Assembly (NCBI RefSeq): GCF_021462225.1 | Contig: NC_061804.1 | Coordinates: 15,620,005-15,684,004, forward strand | Direction: 5' to 3' | From: Girardinichthys multiradiatus | Lineage: Eukaryota; Chordata; Actinopteri; Cyprinodontiformes; Goodeidae | Length of the DNA stretch: 64,000 bases | Part shown: in pieces, positions 11,466 through 23,259 of the stretch | Layout of the letters: each line of letters opens with the position of its first letter | Numbering within the stretch: the stretch's first letter is position 1 | Position numbers and translations under genes: made by a program | The notes under the pieces: generated by a model | What the model saw: the letters and a program-made list of their open reading frames with translations, nothing else | What the model was told of the DNA's origin: nothing | The model's database searches: none

Positions 11466-12615
11466 GACAACTGAGAAAATAATAAGAATGCGAACAATGT
11501 AAAATGTATGAATGTGAAGAAAGTAAAAAGCATTACTCTGCCATTTAGCAAATAAAATGAACTGTGGTTATCCTGGCTTGATTCAGGAAATGTTAATCTG
11601 AATTCATGTTACACGTTGATAAAAATTTATTTTAATCTTTTTATAGTATATGTCTATATCTAGCTTTGACTTCAGATCACATTCAGTTTGTTTTTCAATA
11701 AACTTCACAAAAAAGGGAAAAAAATATTTTATTTAGCTTTTATATGGATGTGATGTATTACTACCAAGCATATGATTCCATCCTTTCATAGCTGTCTTGC
11801 AAAACAGACTATCTCACTATTTCCCTCTGAAAATGTTGCAGCTCTAAAACATTGCTCCCAAAGACCACATGGAACACTCTGGTGTATGATTGTGCAAGGA
11901 AAGCCAATTTATCAGACAATATTGCTTTTGTGTAGTGTATGGGTCCCTAGCCTTTTCCCCAGGAAGGACGATTGGGTTTGGACCAGAGGCAGAAAGTGGG
12001 AAGGTCTCCTAACTGATCTCAAGTCTGTCACTATCAATCTTAGGGATATCCCAGTGCTTTAGTGGATGCTGCTACTTGGAGCCTAATGGAGGCCTCATGT
12101 GGTGTAGTCTCTGCACTAACACATCATGTTTATCTCTGCCAGAGTGTGCTGAGTTTAAGAATAGAGGACAGCATGGATAACAAGGATTATGGTATTTACG
12201 TATTTATCTGCTGCTGTGTCATGTTATTTAAACAAGATGATCATCTACAATCATGTTCGTACTTACTACATGATGCCCTACTTTTGAGTACAAGGATGAG
12301 CGAATCGTGTCAAACTACACTTCTGTTTGACTGGAATCTTATTTGATACCTATTAATGAGTAATTATGGACCTGACCATATGCACTTGTCATCCAAAGCA
12401 CATTTTGCATAATTAGACCAGCATCTAATGTGTATGTCTATTTCCACCACTGTCATTCTGTCATATCTCTTTAAAACTATGCTATTATGTAGAATCATTC
12501 ACTGTAACCTATATAGAAAAATGTTTGTTAAGGTGGTATGGTCCTTGGGTGTTTGGGTTTTTGGGTTTCTTTTGTGTCTATGTTATCATTTACTGTTGTT
12601 TATGTTCTGTGGGTG
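11466..12615. other. No recognised gene or repeat
   Basis: Several frames of 60-96 residues occur (for example 11772-12062 and 12062-12346) but none shows a domain, signal peptide pattern or intron structure I can support. Confidence 0.45.
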
Positions 12616-13050
12616 TTGAATAGTTAATTATTTGTGTTTAATGGAGATTTTGGTGCCTATGATAGGAGCTCTTGTAATAATCTGATACTCTGTGTGACCT
12701 AAAATAGTAATCGCCCCCACTCCCTATCACTTAAACTATGACCTAATTTCTAATCAGGGTCAGGAGCAATGGATCTACAGATGGCTGTTTGTTCCAGAGA
12801 GGGTTCGAGGGACGAAGAGTCCCAGATAAGCATGCTACTATATCAGGGCATCAGTTACAACTGATTCTCATTTTTCCTCAGGAGGGGGCCTTAGCTTCAC
12901 GTGGATTATCTTGAACCTGTTATAAAAGAATGCTCTGTGTTTGTCTAGTTAGAATGGTTTTAGCAGGGCTCTCGAAAACATCTCTGACTGCTGTAAACTG
13001 TTCTCTCTTGCACATTGTTATCAATGAAGTTGACTTGGGTGACAACAACC
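12616..13050 (+). repeat. Possible unclassified LTR-like promoter block
   Basis: Contains a TATAAAAG box at ~12921 and, about 100 bases on, ATCAATGAAGTT, which resembles a decayed polyadenylation signal. It ends near GACAACA. No matching target duplication was found, so the LTR assignment is weak. Confidence 0.2.
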
Positions 13051-14169
13051 AGTCTCTTCCCAGTTTAGTTTTTGAGATTATTCTTATGTTTTTTGTACTT
13101 TTAGGATTACTTTTCTTAGATCTATGTTAGATTTCCCTCAGTGTAAGTTAGTCTCACCCATGCAGTATCCCTCCTTACCTTCTGCCTTAGCTGCTCCACA
13201 TTTTTTCAGATTTTTGCACGCTGGCACCCCTTGTCAATCTCCACTCCTGCATATAAGCTATAAATGTCAATGTTCTTTGCTGGATCCTCCCATTAGAATG
13301 CGTGTTACCCTTCCTGTTAGTGTGACTGTTATTTTTCCATGCACTGTTTCCATGCCTGTTTATCCTGCCAGTGTTCCTTGTGTACTCCTGTAAGTTCTTC
13401 ATTCTTATTAACTGTAAATTATCACCACGTTCATCCATTGCTCCTGACTGGACTTGAGTCCAACTCCAAACACATGTTTCACGATATAAAGGCCTTAAAG
13501 AAGAGTAAGTATCTATCCCAACTCACTGTGTGCGGTGGCCACAATAAATATGGGCCCTTTTTGAGCCTAAAGGAATGTTACTTCACATTCATAGATCAAC
13601 AGTAAGTCAATGATTATTAAAAATAAATAAAAAATACATAAAAAAAAAATATTCAGTTAAATTTATTTTAAATGAATGATTAGGGGTAACAATAAATATG
13701 CTGCTTTTCATTTGTTAGTCTTAACATGGATCCCCCCCCCCCCCCCCCCCCCCCCCCCCAAAAAAAACAAATAAGTGTAATAAAAGTTGGATTTTACAAA
13801 CATTTTAACTGTGCAATTGGCCTACTGCCATAATAAATTAAGGCTTTTACGCAACTTTTTCAGAGGGGATAATCAATTTGAATTTCTATTGATTTTCACG
13901 AGGGTTGTATTATTGTAGAATAAAATAGAATACAACAGAAATATGCTTTGTTTTGCCACAGTGGGGAAATTTAGGTGTGTCAGCAGCAAAGTAAAACTCA
14001 AATGGAAGCATGCATGTACTCCCACATGTAAAAAAAAAATAATAATTAAAAACCAAAATGGTACATGTAGACAGTAAAGGGACAGTAAAGGGGGAAACAA
14101 CATAAGAAAAGGAAATACGGTACAGTATTTACAAAAAAGCATACTTTACTTTATAGGAAATGTGCAACT
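13051..14169. other. No recognised gene; contains a poly-C tract
   Basis: Short open frames (13124-13393, 13339-13605) look non-coding. The only strong feature is the homopolymer tract listed separately. Confidence 0.45.
13732..13767. repeat. Poly(C) tract followed by poly(A)
   Basis: Twenty-eight consecutive C at 13732-13759, directly followed by a run of A. Long C tracts are prone to length errors in sequencing and assembly, so the exact count is uncertain. Confidence 0.9.
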
Positions 14170-14315
14170 AAGTAGGGTACAGTGGGCGACAGGTGCAAAC
14201 GTGCAGCAAACGGTGAAAACGTGCTGCAAACACATGAATGATGCAAAGTCCATAATTCATGAAGGATGCAAACTCAACACACAAACACAAAAATACAATG
14301 CAACAGAAAAGCACT
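14170..14315. repeat. GCAAA-rich low-complexity block, left part of ERV target
   Basis: Words such as GTGCAGCAAAC, GTGCTGCAAAC and GATGCAAA recur. The same word style resumes after the provirus at ~21756-21960 (CTGCAATTAG, GCTGCAAATTC, GTTGCAAACTC), so the provirus landed inside this repeat. Confidence 0.6.
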
Positions 14316-14835
14316 TGTCAGGTTTCACCAACCTAACAATATTTATAACAACACAAAAAGAAAAGAGACAAAGTATTAGTTCCTTTTACTCGCTTTGCGA
14401 GGAGAGACGGTCAAGATTTGCTCAGTTACAGATCCCGCACCGCTCTGAAGCCTATCCGACCGCTTCCTCTTTTTATTGTCTTTCGGGGGTCCCTAGTTTA
14501 CAAAAACATTGTTCTCTAAAGGATGGGGGAAAACAACAGCTGCATCGTAAACAGGTCATAAACAGCTTTATACATTAACAACACATTTCCACAGTCTCCT
14601 ACAACTGGTAGGGTCAGTTGTGACTTTTGTTGAGTGTAATCAGCCTTCATCTTTATGACCTCCTCAACTGGACTGCTTCCTTCTCTGCTAGTTCAGCTCC
14701 ATTTATGATCTTTGCCTGCAGACAAACTCACACATCCTTTACTCACACATACATCATGAAAGGTTATAAGATCAAATAGTCAAGTTAAAGAATAGGAGAA
14801 AATATAAGATAAATCTATATTCAATTATTCCAACA
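14316..14835 (-). repeat. 3' LTR of the ERV
   Basis: Ends in plus orientation TGTCAG...CCAACA, so in sense orientation it begins TGTTGGAATAATTG and ends CCTGACA. The polyadenylation signal in sense is AATAAA, the complement of 14472-14477. Nearly identical to 21229-21750. Confidence 0.93.
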
Positions 14836-14845
14836 TTTCCCCCCT
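14836..14845 (-). other. Polypurine tract of the ERV
   Basis: The complement reads AGGGGGGAAA directly against the 3' LTR, the expected position of the plus-strand DNA primer. Confidence 0.85.
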
Positions 14846-14949
14846 GTATATCTTATATCTGCTCATTTTCTCATATCACTTAACAGCCACGTCTGTCAAA
14901 TTTTGTAACTGTAAGTTTATCTTCATGAGTACAAAGACAAGAGGCACTT

Positions 14950-16700
14950 ACTGACATTTAAATCACATAATCATATAGAAATGGATCTGCATACAGGTCA
15001 GAAAATTGGTCAGTCACATCCTCATCATCTTCATCATCCTGATGTTTAAATAACGGATAGAGTTGTGTAACTCTGCTTTCCATAGGAGAAAATAGCTGTG
15101 GTGATAAGACGGTTAAGCAGAGTACAAAAGCAGGGCATTCAACAATATCCACACAATGTCAAAATTGCAGCAAACACTGCAAAGGAAATTATTACTCATG
15201 ATACTAAAATTTTATACTTCCCAAACATATCCAGCCAGGAGTCCCACATCGAGGCGTCTACTCCATAATGCTCTTTCATTTTGCCATTTAGAGATCTCAA
15301 ACATTCTATGGCTTTCGTTAGGCTGCCATCAGCCAGCAGCAGTGTTGTTAGGTGTGAATGTGCAACATTTTTCTCCGAAAATAGCACAAACTTCTCCTTT
15401 TTCAGCTAACAACATGTCCAAAGCAATTCTATTCTGGAATGCTATCAGGGAAGTTGAAGCCAATTAGTCATGGACAGTTCAAACCCGCTTTGTCCAATTT
15501 CCTAGTTTTTGTACATTGTAATGAATATAGTTGATCCTGTCTACGTTTCTGTTCAACGTACATCACCAACAGATACTTGATTCAAATCCTGCAACTACTT
15601 GATCAGTTAATTTATATTCATCTATAGCATCTATGTATGTAGAGTCTCCCTCAGTCTGCCAAGCTGCTTCTCTGCACTTTCTATCACACCAATCATGTGG
15701 ATTTAACACTAAATAGTCCATCTGTTACTTCATCTACTAACATAGGATATAACCATAAAGTAATTAAGCACAAAGTCCTGTTACTTTTGAAGGTGATCAA
15801 TCAAACAACCACCACCAAATGTCTCCTCTAGAGACTGGTTTTAAAACACTTATTTACTTTTACAATTGTAATACACCATACTGCAATGAGATTTCCCAAT
15901 TTATTACCTCCCTCTGTCATATTTATACATGTATAGTTTCCAGTGGTGACTCGCTTATGGAAAACTGATTTATCCTTCTCTGCTCTAATTACAGGAAAAA
16001 CAGAATCCTTGTGCTAACACATTTCATTAGGATTAGTTTGATTCATTACTTCCATCACACAGAGTTGTGGTATCACAGCTGGAATTATTTGTAACAAATA
16101 CCTGGGACCCAAACATACAACACAATCTCTTTTAGTCATGTTAGCCTCTTGTTCTACCATCAATAACCAGTTATTATTTGTTCCTGATACTCCTGTAATA
16201 ACCTGGAACTTAGTCATCTGTGGTTAACTTTCCTAACATAATTTTCACTCTCTTCGCTCTGTTACCTGGATTACATTATCAGCTTTATGGAACTTAAACA
16301 ACTTATTTTAATAACTAGCATAAGCAGTGGTGCCCCACTCTGGTGTCCAATTATTTCCTTCATCAGCTACCATCATGGACCATGAGGTGTCTCTTCTATC
16401 ATTAGTTAAGTACCATTTATAACTTCCTCATTTGGTCAAGCTAATGAGTGGGATCAGCACCACAGCTATGGTTTTAGATTTCACGCACACTTGAATACGA
16501 TAAGTATAAGAAGTTTGTTTAGTACACATAGTTAGGTTATCTTACCTACCTTGATTTAGTGCTACTTGTTCCATATGACTCATAACAGATGTTGTTACAT
16601 TCTAATTAATTTTGACTGGTTCCCAGAAGTACCAGAAAAATAAACAATCAATATTAAAAAAAAAATATAAACGCACAGCATCGGAAAGCATTGTTCATCC
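14950..16700 (-). pseudogene. env: Retroviral env-like region, broken
   Basis: Lies between pol and the 3' LTR. The frame 16217-16014 contains a CxxC motif (CVVC) in what would be the surface subunit. A CX6CC motif (complement of 15362-15388) with an upstream heptad-rich segment marks the transmembrane subunit, followed by an open piece at 15387-15196 containing conserved Trp-rich spacing. A frame at 15152-14958 with an acidic stretch may be the cytoplasmic tail. Stops and frame changes separate all these pieces, so no envelope protein can be produced as read. Not written out here. Confidence 0.65.
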
Positions 16701-16749
16701 ATCTAGAAATCATTTTGGCTGAAATTTTCACTCCTCTAAATGGTTCCAG

Positions 16750-18960
16750 TGTCTTAATTGTCTTCACTGACTTTCGGGTCTCTCCAGCCTCTAAATGTCT
16801 GGGTCCACCCTATTATCAGTCTATAAATCACTTCCCCTGACGGAGCTTTCAACCAACATGATCTTTTTACAATGTATAAGGTGAATCCAGGTTGATCTCT
16901 CAGCTATTTTACTGCCCTGGCAGTGGTTAATAATAACTAATATGGATCCTCCCACTTAGGTGAATAACAATGCTTCTTCTTTACACTTCTTATTAACACC
17001 CAGTCTCCTGGTTTCACTAGTTAGTTTTCCTGCTGGGAAATAGAACATTCCTCATAGCTTAAATATATTTCTGTTGCTTTCTAACATACTCCTCATATAA
17101 TCAGCTAGGTTAGCTTCTTCATCTAACTCCCACTTATTTTTGAACTGTGGTAATCTGTATGGTCTTCCACATAACATTTCATAGGGTGTTAACCCTGAGG
17201 TAGTTGTAATGTTTAGTTGGAAATAGTTCTATCCGTTTAGAAAATGCATCTATAATGACTAAACAAAACGTTTTCCCTTCACTGTAGTTTAACTCAATAA
17301 AATCCATATAAATTGTTTGAAAATCTTAGTTTTGCAAATTGTCCCCTTTGTTGTCTTAAATTCCCTTGTGGATAATGTTTTACACATGCTAAACATGTTT
17401 TACAAAAAATTTTTTTAATAAGAATTTTAGAATTTAATCAATATGTTATATAATATTAATATATCTGTCCTACTATTCCCCCCTGTTGAGACATTATGAA
17501 ACACGATGGCTCAAATATTGCTTCCATTTATAGGTTCTTTGGTAGGACAGGTTTATTATCTGGTCATATATAGTTTTCATCTTTTAATTCAGCTCCATGT
17601 TTTTTCCACATTTCTATCTCCTGTAGTGAGCTTTGTTGTTGCATCTTTTCTAACACTATCCATTGTCACCAATGCATATCCTGTTTGTGTCTTCTCCCTC
17701 TCATCTTTTTAGAGAAATCATTCACATAAACTATTTTGTGATCCTGCAAATCACTTCTAATTTTTTTCTTCTTTTGTTTCCCTAATTCTGCAGTATTAAT
17801 GCTGGAACTGCATGGGAAACTCTTAAGGTTAAAAGGTGAAACAACACTATTGCAGCACTGCAACTGTCATTTTAGGCTGCAATTACAGCTCTCACATAAT
17901 ATGGTTGCACACACACAACACTGTCTAATTTTGAAAAGAAATAGGCTATTGTTTTCATTTTATCTCCATGTTGTTGAACCAGAACTGAAGTCATAAAATG
18001 TCCCTTGCAATCTACCATCTGAACAAACAGTTTACTATAATCTGGTAATGCTAAAGCAGTACTGGAAACTAGAACTTGTTTTATGTTGGTAAATGCTACT
18101 TCAGCTTCTACACTCCATCTTAGTTCAGACGTCATTTTCAGCTCTTCCTCATACATTAGTTTGTTTAATGGAGTTACTATTTCTGCATAATCTGGCACCC
18201 AGTTTCTACAATAATTAGTTAGTCCAAGGAAGGACATTATTTGCTTTTTTGTTACTGGTTTTAGAACTTGTAATATTGCAGTCTTTCTTTCTTCTACAAT
18301 TGTGCGTCCCCCTGCGCTAAGATTATGACCTAAGTATTTAACCTCATTTTTACACAACTGAAGTTTCTTTTTACTAACTTTGTCCTTCTTCTGCTAAATG
18401 TTTTAATAATGCTATTGTATCATTTTTACATGTCTCCTCATCAGGAGAGGCTAGTAGCACATCATCAACATATAATCAACCCTGACTACCTCCTGGAGGG
18501 TCAAACCTGGCCATACTTGCACTCATTACCTGAAAGTATTTAGTTGGACTTTCACAGTAACCTTGAGGTAGTCTGGTATAAGTATACCTTTGTCCCTCAA
18601 AGGTAAATGCAAACCAGAACTGCCTATCTTTCCTGTTGATGGAGCTTGTTTTTTAACTGGAAAAATGGGGGTGTTACATGATGAATCCTCACATTTTATT
18701 ATCACCCCTGCAGTTATTAAATCCTTTATTACTGGTTTTATTCCTTCACGAGCATCATATTTCAAAGGGTATTATTTATTCTGGGCCTGTATTCTGTTTT
18801 TGCTCTAATCTGAACAGGTAATGCTCCTTTACTAAACCCACATCAGTTGGGTCTGTTGACCATAACTTATCAGCAACTTCATTCAAACACTGTTCCTCCT
18901 GTTCAGTAAGGAATAGTTCTCATTGTTGTTTTGTATGCAAATGTATCCCTTCCTGCACTG
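16750..18960 (-). pseudogene. pol: Retroviral pol-like region, broken
   Basis: Reading downward from ~18960: an RT N-terminal piece (18765-18526), then a frame change and loss of much of the RT fingers/palm, then LPQGYC and the catalytic YVDD (complement of 18461-18472). A stop and frameshift follow near 18377. The clean frame 18357-17872 (161 residues) is the RT connection and start of RNase H (VKYLGH, MSFLGLTNYCRNW). Integrase pieces occur at ~17400-16750: a CxxC zinc-domain remnant, then IDF and, after a gap removing the central DNG segment, the C-terminal PGDWV and KWEDPY region. Deletion of catalytic parts makes it non-functional. Confidence 0.8.
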
Positions 18961-19559
18961 TCACTGTCCATAATAATAATTTTCTAATTAATCCTGTGGA
19001 TGCACTAGTTTCTGTATTCATTATTGTTACAAACCAGTCTGTGACATCTTTTACCCTCTGCACTATTCTACTCATATCATGCTACTTGAGTTTTTTATCC
19101 TTGAATAAAGATATTTGTGGAGGTGACCACATGTTGCAGAGCTTCCTAGTGTCTTTCTCTAACACTACTTCAGCAACTGACGTACTCTTCCTATCTGTAT
19201 AAACATAAGTTACCATGACTTTTATAGGGGTTACTTTATTTAATACTTCTTCATAAATTTGATCTTGTCCAGGAGTATTTTTATCCAACATGGTAATATG
19301 TATATCATCTGGTGTCATCTGATCTTGTAGTCGAGTAATGACATTTCTTCCTTCTGTTAGTAAAGCTGTCCCTACGTCTAGGGGTGGCTTATTCAGAACA
19401 TCCAGTTAATAGTGGTAATAAGGTGGTCCTACTCCTTTTTTAACATCAACACCCTGATGTGTATTGTCTGTAATCTCCTCTGCTCACTCCTCTCTGACCC
19501 CTGCGGTTTTTGTCCTCTGCCTCTACATTTTTTCTCTTCCTCTGTTGTTTCTTCTTGCT

Positions 19560-20000
19560 GAAAAAAAGGTGTTGCCTATTTATTTATTTATTTATTTATT
19601 TATTTTTCCTTCATAACTTTTTCTGCATGGAGGGCATGATTTACATAGTCTTCTAGATTTGCTGTGGGGAACCCTATAAAATATATCCTTACCCAGGTAT
19701 TAATTGCATCCCTGGAACCAGCATGTAGTGCATTTTTTTAACTGCTGTTAATAAACTCCTTGCTTATTGTTGACCACTATGTATTTTAAACACTTTTGTC
19801 AGTCTAATCCTATATTCTTCAAAAGGTTCTTCCTCTTTTTGTTTCACTCTGGCTATTAAAAAGAGTAAAATATTTTCTAAGGTTACACAGAAAAAAACCA
19901 TGTCATGCCATGAACCTCCGTGACACGCTGTATCAACAGCCTTCAGCATCTCAAAACAATAATAATAAAAAATAAACACAAATAAAACATACATGAGGTA
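19560..20000 (-). pseudogene. gag: Retroviral gag-like region, broken
   Basis: The minus frame 19994-19764 ends in a capsid-like segment (ARVKQKEEEPFEEYRIRL) and stops. A second frame downstream continues with NTWVRIYFIGFPTANLEDYV, typical of a capsid C-terminal domain, before a tetranucleotide repeat. No zinc knuckle was identified. Gag start not determined; the region up to the leader (~20300) has many stops. Confidence 0.6.
19577..19607. repeat. (TTTA)n microsatellite within ERV gag
   Basis: About seven TTTA units, reading (AAAT)n in the gag sense strand, immediately after the capsid-like piece. Confidence 0.9.
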
Positions 20001-20299
20001 CAGCCATGGTGGGGATGGATTTATTCACCAAAGGGACTCATTTTAGCCCATCTTATCCTGTCAAACCTCATCAGATCTTTGGTACAAAACAAAAACTTTC
20101 CACCTGCTCTTTTACTCCCCTTCTTCTGTCCTGCTATTCCACTTTGCAAGTCTATCAAAAATTACTTCTTAGCCCTCTGACCTTTTCTGCTTTCCACAAA
20201 AACGTCCATTCTTGTCTCCTGCATCACATTTCTCTCTTTTTAGCTATTTTTAAGCAATAATCTACATCCTCATCTACATTACTGCTTTGTCCATTTTTC

Positions 20300-21204
20300 T
20301 TAAATCACGTTTACTTTAATGTACTTTTAATTATTGCATCCTATAGATTAACAAATTTTTTAGAGTTTAAACGACCATCATAATGATATGTGGTTATCCA
20401 TTTATCTAAATATTTTCATTTTAATATTTTCATTTGATCCTGTGCTTCCATAAATTTCCAATCTTTACATTATTATTAATTTTAGTGTATTTGAATCACC
20501 CTTTTCCCATTTTATTTATTTAAATTTGGTCCAGCATATAAATACCTAGGGTATTCTAAATACTGGAATATTCTGCTCAGTAGGGTGACAGAAAAATCTC
20601 CTTTTGTGGTAATTCTCACTTCAACTCTTTCGAGTGGAGAATTCTTGCCTTTGCTTCCACAAAAGTTAGTCACTTACAATCCTACTGTTTTTGGTATGAG
20701 GTAAAACCTAGTGGTTTAAATCCTCCATTTATTTCTCACATACACACATTTAAACGCGGATTTTACTTAGTATTTGTTGTTGTTTAAAATACTTCAACAC
20801 AGACTCCGCCGTTCTGGAAACACGGAATTTTAGTATTACTTTCTTTATACTTAAGAGGACTCTGTCGTCCCCTATAACCTCGGAATTTTCAGTATTTTCA
20901 CTAATACTTTAAGCAGGACTCCGGCGCACTGCTGTTACCTGTTAGTGCCTAGGTTTACAGGGTTTGTTTCTTATTTCACGCAATGACCCCCAGTCATTCG
21001 TCACACTTTTGTTTTAAATCCAGATTCAACTCACCACTTTGTCCTCTCCTCTCTCTCTCAGAGTTCCGTCAGCCGTCAGACTCCAGCGGGCGGGCCGAAA
21101 TCCAGTCCCGGAAAGGGTCTGTGTGTCTTCCTGTTGAAAACAGCCGTGTGCACGGTCTTTTCCTGGAGTCTACCGACCCGCTGGAATCATCAGGCGTAGT
21201 TGGA
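20300..21204 (-). other. ERV leader and upstream gag area
   Basis: Between primer site and gag. It contains a candidate splice donor GTGAGT (complement of 21029-21034), positioned as expected for env mRNA splicing. At ~20800-20945 a ~60-bp unit (ACTCCG/ACTCTG...CGGAATTTT...AGTATT) is repeated about 2.3 times in tandem. No long open frame on the sense strand. Confidence 0.5.
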
Positions 21205-21222
21205 ATCCAGCTCGAAGGACCA
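21205..21222 (-). other. Primer-binding site, tRNA-Tyr type
   Basis: The plus strand reads ATCCAGCTCGAAGGACCA, which matches the 3' end of eukaryotic tRNA-Tyr (…CCGGCTCGAAGGA plus CCA) except at one position. The provirus therefore carries the complement TGGTCCTTCGAGCTGGAT, six bases after the 5' LTR. Confidence 0.85.
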
Positions 21223-21228
21223 AATTAA

Positions 21229-21750
21229 TGTCAGGTTTAACCAACCTAAAAATATTTATAACAACACAAAAAGAAAAGAGAGACAAAGTATTAGTTCCTT
21301 TTACTCGCTTTGCGAGGAGAGACGGTCAAGATTTGCTCAGTTACAGATCCCGCACCGCTCTGAAGCCTATCCGACCGCTTCCTCTTTTTATTGTCTTTCG
21401 GGGGTCCCTAGTTTACAAAAACATTGTTCTCTAAAGGATGGGGGAAAACAACAGCTGCATCGTAAACAGGTCATAAACAGCTTTATACATTAACAACACA
21501 TTTCCACAGTCTCCTACAACTGGTAGGGTCAGTTGTGACTTTTGTTGAGTGTAATCAGCCTTCATCTTTATGACCTCCTCAACTGGACTGCTTCCTTCTC
21601 TGCTAGTTCAGCTCCATTTATGATCTTTGCCTGCAGACAAACTCACACATCCTTTACTCACACATACATCATGAAAGGTTATACGATCAAATAGTCAAGT
21701 TAAAGAATAGGAGAAAATATAAGATAAATCTATATTCAATTATTCCAACA
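21229..21750 (-). repeat. 5' LTR of the ERV
   Basis: Near-identical to 14316-14835: two substitutions near the TGTCAGG end, one near GGTTATA(A/C)GATC and one GA indel. The adjacent primer site identifies this as the 5' copy on the minus strand. Confidence 0.93.
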
Positions 21751-21755
21751 GCACT

Positions 21756-21960
21756 GCAAAAGAAAAATGCTGCAATTAGAGAAAATACACAGAAGCAAGA
21801 GGAAAATGGTGTACAAATATGAAAACAACCGCAAATTACCAAAACAGCAGAATTAATAAAAATAAACTGAAAATGGAAAAAGCTGCAAATTCAAAAACAG
21901 TAAATAGCAAAAACAACAGCAAGTTAAATAAAGTTGCAAACTCAACCCACAAAACTGTTG
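21756..21960. repeat. GCAAA-rich low-complexity block, right part of ERV target
   Basis: Continuation of the A-rich GCAAA-word repeat seen at 14170-14315, split by the provirus. Confidence 0.55.
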
Positions 21961-23257
21961 GCCACCATAGTTGAAGATTTACAAATTTCTAATTGGGCAT
22001 GAGAAAAAACAACAAGACACTATTTACAAAAAAATGGAAGAACCATGCAAACAACAGTGATGTAAACACTTATTGAGCTTGTTGGGAGCAGTGAGAGTGG
22101 AAATTTTTGTTTTTACTCAAAAAATCCCTAAAAGATATGGTCAACCTACAGATAAAAAAACTAACTTGTGCTATTATTTCTAGGAATTTTGACATATTAC
22201 ATTATTAAACATAAATGCATAAATAAATACCAGGAACTGAGTGTTCAAATAATAATAATAAAAAAACATGAATTACTCAGTACATAATTAAGTCCAGTGC
22301 ATTTTTGATTAAAATCTCACTTGGCTCTCACATGAAAAGGTTTTACAGGAATGGAAAGGATGCTGGAAGAGTGATTTGCAATAGGATGGGGGGATTGATA
22401 TAAGACGTTAACTAAAGACAGAGTTCTATTTTTAAGTCTAAGTGAAAAAAAGTTTAGGAAGACTGAGTTGAAAATGTCGGTTTGAAAAAGCATCCCATGG
22501 GATTGATGCTAACTGAAAAGTTTCGACAGATGACATCCCCTCTGTGAGAGTATAAACAGCTGTGGGAGAAGTGTCTAAGTGGTTTGCTGTAAATGTCAGC
22601 TTTGTTCAAGGAAAGTAGGTTGACTTGCAAGCAGTGATGGCTCTGAGATAGGCAGACAGTTGCATCTTTTCAGGAGCAAACAAACCCTGTGATGTCAGTT
22701 GTTCCTTATAAAGGTTAATTTAAAAATGTCAGAAATATATGGAAATGACTAGCTATGCAACATAATCTTTTGTATTAAGAGTGGCGCTAGATATATAATT
22801 AAGAAAAGGGTTACACTTAGTAAATAAGAACTGGACACGATAAGAAAAGTATGTCTAATGGGGCAATATACACATATTGTCCCACTTGGTAATCACTCAA
22901 TTTTCACATGCAAAAAACCCCCAAGAAATCCACAAATTAAATTATATGTAATATATTGTATTAAAAGAGTGGGAATTTGTCAGGGTTTGATTAATACCAA
23001 CTAATTTAGTCCTGACAGATGGCCTGTAAAAATGTTTCCTATTACCATGGTATAGCTAAAGAAGAATAAAATTATGACGTGCCATGATCAGATGAGTCAA
23101 AAACAAGCTTTCAAACAGCAGCAATCACAATGTAATGAGAAATGACAGCCTTAAATAGTTTTAGATGTGAATGGAACTAAACCATTGGTAACTTACCAGT
23201 GAGTTTACCAAATTCCATAATTTTACCATCTATATACACACATTTAATGCAAAAATA
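21961..23257. other. No recognised gene or repeat
   Basis: AT-rich spacer. A stretch near 23080-23180 (GATGAGTCAAAAACAAGCTTTC) recalls Tc1 text but is too short to call. Confidence 0.45.
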
Positions 23258-23259
23258 TA

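Larger units (their letters stand above)
14316..21750 (-). mobile_element. Endogenous retrovirus, full length, defective
   Basis: A 7.4-kb provirus on the minus strand. The 5' LTR is 21229-21750, followed by a tRNA-Tyr-type primer site, leader, gag, pol, env, a polypurine tract and 3' LTR 14316-14835. It is flanked by a perfect 5-bp duplication GCACT at 14311-14315 and 21751-21755. YVDD in reverse transcriptase and a CX6CC motif in env indicate a gamma/epsilon-type (class I) retrovirus. The two LTRs differ by about three substitutions and one 2-bp indel over ~520 bp, so insertion is recent, yet all three genes carry stops, frameshifts and deletions. Confidence 0.92.

Noticed and set aside
12930..13130. 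Short ORF with a hydrophobic C-terminus resembling a membrane protein
   Set aside because: Follows a TATA-like box but lies in a probable LTR remnant; hydrophobicity reflects T-rich codons and there is no family match I can recognise.
14162..21493. Two ORFs (14162-14578 and 21200-21493) ending in the same ~75-residue peptide, suggesting a gene pair
   Set aside because: Both read the antisense strand of the two near-identical ERV LTRs, so the similarity is LTR identity, not a gene family.
22978..23022. TGTCAGG...CCTGACA segment resembling a tiny LTR
   Set aside because: Only ~40 bases between the inverted ends, with no target duplication or regulatory content.
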